Shown one piece after another: positions 48,577-52,773 of a stretch of DNA of 52,773 nucleotides (position 1 is the first letter of the stretch; the number at the start of each line of letters is the position of its first letter). The stretch covers positions 10,903 to 63,675 of the forward strand of contig PMCF01000171.1 of the NCBI GenBank assembly GCA_003154115.1, written 5' to 3'. The translations under genes were made by a program, and so were the position numbers. This DNA is from Anaerolineae bacterium (GTDB lineage: Bacteria; Chloroflexota; Anaerolineae; Fen-1058). The notes below the pieces were generated by a model. The model saw only the letters and a program-made list of their open reading frames with translations. It did no database searches and was not told the origin of the DNA.

Positions 48577-49947
48577 ATGAAATTACGATTTGTGGTTGTG
48601 CTGGGCTTGGTCGTGTTGAGTGTTTTGGCGCTCAGTTTGACGGCGGTGGCTCGGCCCGGCGCGCCGGCCAGCTTGACCACCAATCCGTCCGGGGTGTTGC
48701 GCTCATCAACCGCGTTGACTTACTCCGTTTATATGCCTGTGTTGTTTAGTTGCTACCCGATCTTGGGATATGATCCGTTTTATTCAACCTATCAAGGCGA
48801 CATGGTCGTGATCCATGCTGATGCAGCGTGGCGTGGTTGCCCCCTGGTTACCGGCAGCGGCGTGACCATTGCCATTATCGACACAGGAGTCGATCTCACC
48901 CATCCCGATCTCAAGGCGAACCTCGTTGCCGGTTACGACTTTGTGGATTCAGATGGGACGCCACAAGACGGCAACGGCCATGGCACCAATGTTGCCGGTA
49001 TTGCGGCGGCGGCGCTCAATGGAGTTGGCGTGTCAGGCGTAGCGCCAGCAGCCAAGATTCTGCCCGTACGTGTGCTGGACAACGATGGCAGGGGCTCTAC
49101 CAGTGGTGTGGCGGCCGGCGTCACTTACGCGGCCGATCGCGCGCAGATCTTGAATCTGAGCCTTGGCTCAGTCTATCCCAACACGACACTGCAAAACGCG
49201 ATCAACTACGCCGCGAATACCAAAGGGCGGTTGGTGGTAGCGGCCTCCGGGAATTGTGGTGACTTCTATTATCCTTACAATGGCTGCACGGTTCAGAATC
49301 AGCCGTCGTATCCGGGCGCCTGGCCGAACGTGCTGGCCGTCGCCGCCACCGACAACTATGACGGCCACGCCAGCTTCTCAACCTCAGGCAGCTATGTCGA
49401 TGTGGCGGCGCCCGGCGTCGACATCTACAACACCTACATGGGCAACTCTTACTATACCGAAAGCGGCACCTCGCAGGCGACGCCGCACGTGGCCGGACTG
49501 GCCGCCTTGATCTGGGCGAAGTATCCTTCCTACACAGCGGCGCAAGTATGGAATCGCATCACGTCCACGGCGGTCGATCTGGGTACAGCCGGTCGCGACA
49601 ATGTTTTCGGCGCGGGCCGCATTGACGTGAAGAAAGCGCTGGGGATCACCCTGGCGAGCGTGAACGAAGTCGCGGCGCAACTCAAGCAAGTTGAGCCAGC
49701 CGCCCCGATCGATCAACGCGCGGCTCCCATCGCGGCGGGCCGCGTCATCGTGAAATTCAAGTCGACGGGCGCGGCGGCGCAAACCTTGCAGCAGATGAGC
49801 GGCGTCGTCGTCATTAACTCGATCCACGGCATCGACGCGCAGGTGTTGCAGGTGCCGGCCGGCCAGGAATGGCAAGTGGTCGATCAACTGCGCGCGCAGT
49901 CCGGCGTGGAATATGCCGAACCCGATTACGTGATCAGCATCCAATAG
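48577..49947 (+). CDS. Exported subtilisin-like protease (S8) with C-terminal prodomain-like module
   Basis: A 456-residue protein. Signal peptide residues 1-26, then ALTYSVYMPVLF at 46-57. The catalytic domain (90-355) has Asp102 in AIIDTGVD, His135 in NGHGTNVAG, oxyanion Asn226 in ASGNCGD and Ser299 in SGTSQATPHVAG. Residues 388-456 (GRVIVKFKSTGAAAQ ... GVEYAEPDYVISI) match the fervidolysin/I9-like prodomain that normally precedes the catalytic domain. Here it follows, so the layout is permuted. The N-terminal region before Asp102 is too short for the usual prodomain. It is probably extracellular, with the module acting as inhibitor or folding aid in cis or trans. AAGGAGAG precedes the ATG. 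Confidence 0.9.
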   Translation: MKLRFVVVLGLVVLSVLALSLTAVARPGAPASLTTNPSGVLRSSTALTYSVYMPVLFSCYPILGYDPFYSTYQGDMVVIHADAAWRGCPLVTGSGVTIAIIDTGVDLTHPDLKANLVAGYDFVDSDGTPQDGNGHGTNVAGIAAAALNGVGVSGVAPAAKILPVRVLDNDGRGSTSGVAAGVTYAADRAQILNLSLGSVYPNTTLQNAINYAANTKGRLVVAASGNCGDFYYPYNGCTVQNQPSYPGAWPNVLAVAATDNYDGHASFSTSGSYVDVAAPGVDIYNTYMGNSYYTESGTSQATPHVAGLAALIWAKYPSYTAAQVWNRITSTAVDLGTAGRDNVFGAGRIDVKKALGITLASVNEVAAQLKQVEPAAPIDQRAAPIAAGRVIVKFKSTGAAAQTLQQMSGVVVINSIHGIDAQVLQVPAGQEWQVVDQLRAQSGVEYAEPDYVISIQ

Positions 49948-49986
49948 GCCAGTGGACCAGACAACTTAATATCCAGTTTTCGCTAC

Positions 49987-50026
49987 AAAAAAACGAGGCG
50001 AGCTCTCCACTCGCTTCGCTTTTTTT
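49987..50026. terminator. Bidirectional terminator between the protease and the importer operon
   Basis: A run of seven A (49987-49993), stem CGAGGCGAG (49994-50002) with CTCGCTTCG (50010-50018) and a 7-nt loop, then C and seven T (50020-50026). It can end transcription from both convergent directions. Confidence 0.9.
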
Positions 50027-50066
50027 GTTTAACGCGCTTCGATCAGATCAGGCAGCTGCGCCTGCC

Positions 50067-51167
50067 TCACTGTTTCTCGTACGCTTGCCCATCCGCCGCA
50101 GGTGGAACGGCACGACCAACGACCCCCGTCAACACGATCATGGTCAAGATGTAGGGAAGCATCTGCGGTAGTTGTGAAGGAATGTCAGGCCGGAAGATGC
50201 TTACGGTCGACGTGATGCTGTTGCCCAGACCAAAGATCAAAGCGCCAGCCAGTGCACCAAACGGGGTCCACTTGCCAAAGATCATCGCCGCCAGGCCGAT
50301 GAACCCCAGGCCATTGGTCATACCCGGATTGAACACATCCACTGCTTCCAACGTAAACCAGGCCCCACCCAGGCCGGCGATCAAACCACCCAGCCAGACG
50401 TTGGCATAGCGCATCTTGAAGACGTTAATGCCCAACGTATCGGCCGCACGCGGATGCTCGCCGACAGCCCGGGTGCGCAGGCCCCACGGCGTGTAGAACA
50501 ATACGTAGTGAATGACGAACACCAAGATCAGCATGATGTAGGTCAACGGCTGCTGCTGAAAGAGGATCCGCCCAATGATCGGGATGTCGCTCAAAACCGG
50601 GATTTTCCAGATCGGGAAAGTGCCCGGCCCGGCCGGTAAGTTTTCGGCCAGGTATTGACGATAGAGGAAACCGGTGATGCCGAGGGCCAGAATGTTAATC
50701 ACCGTGCCACTGATGATCTGATCGGCACGAAATTTGATGGACACGACCGCATGGAGAGCCGCCAAAATGAGAGCCGACACCAGGGCCGCGGCCAACGCGA
50801 TCCAACGGCTGACTATTCCAGCCGTCGCCGGATCCATGGTGGTCTTTAAGGATTGAAATACAAACAGATTGACGGCATAGGCGACCATCGCCGCCATAAG
50901 CATTTTACCTTCGATGCCAATGTCGACGACGCCAGACCGCTCGCACATGACGCCACAAAACGCGGCGAGGGCAATCGGCGTCGCGATGCGCAACGTCTGG
51001 GCCAGCGTATCGATAACACACTCGCCCTGGCATTCACCGCCGATGATGAGATTGAGCAGCGCCCAGACGGCAAACAGCCCAACTGCCGTAAAGATCGCTG
51101 TGATCCACCAGGTGCCGCGCCAATGGACGCGTCGTCCACTGTTGAGTGACTTGGTTGTAGTACTCAT
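50067..51167 (-). CDS. BMP-family ABC importer permease, second subunit (nucleoside-type)
   Basis: A 366-residue permease with about 9 membrane helices. It has YREYLAEN-like and GLRTRAVGEHPRAADTLGIN near residue 235, the conserved cytoplasmic loop of YufQ/NupQ-type permeases, and AGLGGAWFTLEAVDVFNPGM near residue 270. The cluster order ATPase, permease, permease on one strand is that of nucleoside ABC importers with a BMP-type binding protein. It lies 3 nt after the first permease gene. Extra N-terminal residues are Ser/Thr-rich. The binding protein gene is outside the window. Nucleoside substrate is by family analogy. Confidence 0.9.
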   Translation of the reverse strand: MSTTTKSLNSGRRVHWRGTWWITAIFTAVGLFAVWALLNLIIGGECQGECVIDTLAQTLRIATPIALAAFCGVMCERSGVVDIGIEGKMLMAAMVAYAVNLFVFQSLKTTMDPATAGIVSRWIALAAALVSALILAALHAVVSIKFRADQIISGTVINILALGITGFLYRQYLAENLPAGPGTFPIWKIPVLSDIPIIGRILFQQQPLTYIMLILVFVIHYVLFYTPWGLRTRAVGEHPRAADTLGINVFKMRYANVWLGGLIAGLGGAWFTLEAVDVFNPGMTNGLGFIGLAAMIFGKWTPFGALAGALIFGLGNSITSTVSIFRPDIPSQLPQMLPYILTMIVLTGVVGRAVPPAADGQAYEKQ

Positions 51168-51170
51168 GTA

Positions 51171-52547
51171 TTAACCTCCCCACCCGCGGGTCAATGGTGC
51201 TTCTTCTTCCGGGCGGCGTTCGCTCTTGATGCGATACATCCAGCGCACCACTCCTGGCGCAGCGACGAACAACAAGACCAGCGCCTGAATCAGCGAGATG
51301 ATATATTTCGATACGCCGGAGTTCAACTCCATTAGATCGGCGCCATTGCGCATCGCGCCGAATAGGAAAGACCCAGCGATAATGCCGAAGGGGTTGTTTT
51401 TCGCCAGCAACGCGATGGCGATACTATCAAAGCCATAACCGCTGGAGAAGAACAAGGGCAAACAGCGGCAGATCGAAACACCCAAAATCTCGATTGTCCC
51501 GGCGATACCCGCCAGAGCCCCGGACATGGCCATCGCCGTGACAATGTTGCGGGTGATGTTCACGCCCGCATAGCGTGCGGCGTTCGGATTCGCGCCGACC
51601 ATCCGCAGCGAAAAGCCGAGGGTCGTCTTAGCGAACAGCCACCACACGGCGACCGCGGCGAATATCGCCAGAATCAAACCCGTATGGAGTCGATCATATT
51701 GATCGGTAAACGGCCACCACGTCCGAGTTAAGACTGGCAGACCCACAAACACAATCATCCCGACGAACGCACTCACGCCCAACAGCACCGCGCGCCGTTG
51801 GCTTTTGCCGGCGATTCGTTTTTGCATGGACGGGCGTCCTACCACCCAGCGCATGATGAGCCAGGTGATGAAGGCCGCGATCAGGGCCACCGCAAATGCG
51901 TTCAACGGATCCTCTAATCGCTTCGGTACTGCCGCGAAAGTCCAGAGTTCTGCCGCAGGTGAGATACGCGGGGTCTGTGGCGCACTGGCCAGTTTGTCGC
52001 GGAGAGGGCCGCTGACGACGTATTCGGCGAAGCGGAAGGCAATGTAGTTCATCATGATGGTGTTGATGACTTCATGAACGCCAAAGCGGGCCTTGAGGTA
52101 ACCGGGAATGGCTGCCCAGATTGCGCCGCCCAGCGCTCCGGCCCCGATGGCGAGTGGCAGGGAGATGATGGCGGGCACGCCTTGAACCGCCTGCCCCACC
52201 CAGGCCGCAGCAACCGCACCAATATAGAATTGCCCTTCCACGCCGATGTTGAACAAACCAGATTTGAAACCCACGGCGACGCCCAAGCTAAGCAGAATAT
52301 AGGGCACCGAGGCAACCAAGGTCTCCGTTAGGCCGCGCTCCTTGACAAAGGCGCCGCGGAACAACCCCGCATAAGCCTGCACCACGGTGTCGAAACTTCC
52401 ACTCGTTATCCAGATGACCAGCCCACCCAACAAGAAGGCCGTAACCAACGCCAGCAACGACATTCCGATCGCATCCCACAGGCGTCGCAGAAATCCGCGC
52501 GCTGCGGGCTTAGACTGAGGCAGTGCCGCCTGTACCGAGCTAGACAT
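51171..52547 (-). CDS. BMP-family ABC importer permease, first subunit (nucleoside-type)
   Basis: A 458-residue permease of the YufP/NupP type. It has [20 protein letters not shown] near residue 100, the hallmark of this branch, [20 protein letters not shown] near residue 137, [20 protein letters not shown] near residue 307 and [17 protein letters not shown] near residue 375. About ten helices. An insert near residues 205-285 with a pair of extra helices makes it longer than typical (about 350 residues). Its ATG overlaps the ATPase stop by 8 nt. Confidence 0.9.
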   Translation of the reverse strand: MSSSVQAALPQSKPAARGFLRRLWDAIGMSLLALVTAFLLGGLVIWITSGSFDTVVQAYAGLFRGAFVKERGLTETLVASVPYILLSLGVAVGFKSGLFNIGVEGQFYIGAVAAAWVGQAVQGVPAIISLPLAIGAGALGGAIWAAIPGYLKARFGVHEVINTIMMNYIAFRFAEYVVSGPLRDKLASAPQTPRISPAAELWTFAAVPKRLEDPLNAFAVALIAAFITWLIMRWVVGRPSMQKRIAGKSQRRAVLLGVSAFVGMIVFVGLPVLTRTWWPFTDQYDRLHTGLILAIFAAVAVWWLFAKTTLGFSLRMVGANPNAARYAGVNITRNIVTAMAMSGALAGIAGTIEILGVSICRCLPLFFSSGYGFDSIAIALLAKNNPFGIIAGSFLFGAMRNGADLMELNSGVSKYIISLIQALVLLFVAAPGVVRWMYRIKSERRPEEEAPLTRGWGG

Positions 52548-52773
52548 GCAAATCCTCCTTCACACCAGCCATGAGCAACCCCAATTGTTCGCGCGTCGCC
52601 GCCTGGGCCTCAAGCGTTTCAAGAATGTGACCTTTATACATCACGGCAATGCGATCGGACAGGCTCATAATCTCATCGAGTTCGGCACTGATCAAAAGCA
52701 CGGCACAGCCGTTATCGCGCGCTTCGACAATCCGGCGGTGGATGAATTCGATGCTGCCCACATCCAGCCCGCG
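52540..52773 (-). CDS. BMP-family ABC importer ATPase, C-terminal part (cut by window end)
   Basis: The last 77 residues of an ABC ATPase; the rest lies beyond 52773. It reads [20 protein letters not shown] at the edge, then [20 protein letters not shown] and [14 protein letters not shown]. The RGLDVGS...ISAELDE pattern is that of the second nucleotide-binding half of RbsA/YufO-like ATPases, which carry two ATPase halves. It energises the two permeases downstream in the operon. Confidence 0.88.
   Translation of the reverse strand, partial: RGLDVGSIEFIHRRIVEARDNGCAVLLISAELDEIMSLSDRIAVMYKGHILETLEAQAATREQLGLLMAGVKEDLHV

Noticed and set aside
49384-49944. A 186-residue open frame opposite the subtilase
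   Set aside because: It is a shadow on the opposite strand of a strongly supported gene, with Arg/Asp/His-rich composition.
1-52773. CRISPR arrays, tRNA or rRNA genes, integrases and intact transposases
   Set aside because: I looked for regular spaced repeats, cloverleaf-like and conserved rRNA stretches and transposase motifs and found none.

Overview
The window looks like a chromosomal segment of a moderately GC-rich bacterium, most likely a member of the Chloroflexota (Anaerolineae-like). This is inferred from gene content and protein style: a large glycan cluster dense in stand-alone methyltransferases, secreted proteins carrying a short aromatic-L/M-P motif, a bacterial histone-deacetylase-like enzyme, a tungstate transporter, and heptad-phased hairpins between genes. 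No 16S or tRNA gene is present, so the placement is an inference. The only genes cut by a window edge are an ABC ATPase at the right end and possibly whatever lies left of position 21.

Positions 21-32933, all on the minus strand, form a cell-surface or exported glycan locus. It begins with a strong promoter and an orphan Wzt-type ABC ATPase (31704-32933). It runs through about eleven soluble glycosyltransferase genes (GT2 and GT4 types), three multi-pass GT-C-like membrane proteins, six single-domain methyltransferases plus one degenerate methyltransferase domain in a 944-residue fusion, an alkaline-phosphatase-superfamily enzyme, and a large secreted beta-rich protein. It ends with a Wzx-type flippase. 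Many neighbours overlap by 1-10 bases, so translation is coupled. An internal promoter (13034-13062) and a strong terminator (13980-14023) split it into sub-operons. Two gene pairs are recent paralogs: 18173/24780 and 26607/28749. One copy of the second pair has lost its C-terminal domain by frameshift.

Positions 33058-37227 (minus) hold three exported proteins: a beta-propeller and two TIM-barrel glycoside-hydrolase-like proteins. They could process or recognise the surface glycan. A zinc-ribbon protein with its own strong promoter follows. On the plus strand come folD, a convergent histone-deacetylase family gene, tilS, an EamA/DMT exporter and a ModE-like HTH regulator.

Positions 43213-47239 are a scarred metal-oxyanion region. 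The 3' end of the ModE-like gene is duplicated as 65-bp direct repeats flanking an insert that holds a small membrane-anchored protein and a dead antitoxin-like gene. Then come tupA, tupB, a 122-126 bp MITE-like element, the frameshifted remnant of a second permease (ModB-like), and tupC. Positions 47273-49947 hold a membrane metallophosphoesterase and a secreted subtilase whose prodomain-like module sits at the C-terminus. A bidirectional terminator separates these from a minus-strand nucleoside/BMP-type ABC importer (two permeases and the end of the ATPase).

The most unusual signals are: (1) a family of imperfect inverted repeats whose arms have 7-nt periodicity, one of them inserted in frame inside tilS; (2) a short motif shared by five unrelated exported proteins; (3) the 65-bp duplicated gene end flanking an accessory insert; (4) the permuted subtilase; and (5) a beta-rich C-terminal module shared by two GT4 enzymes and a membrane GT-C protein.
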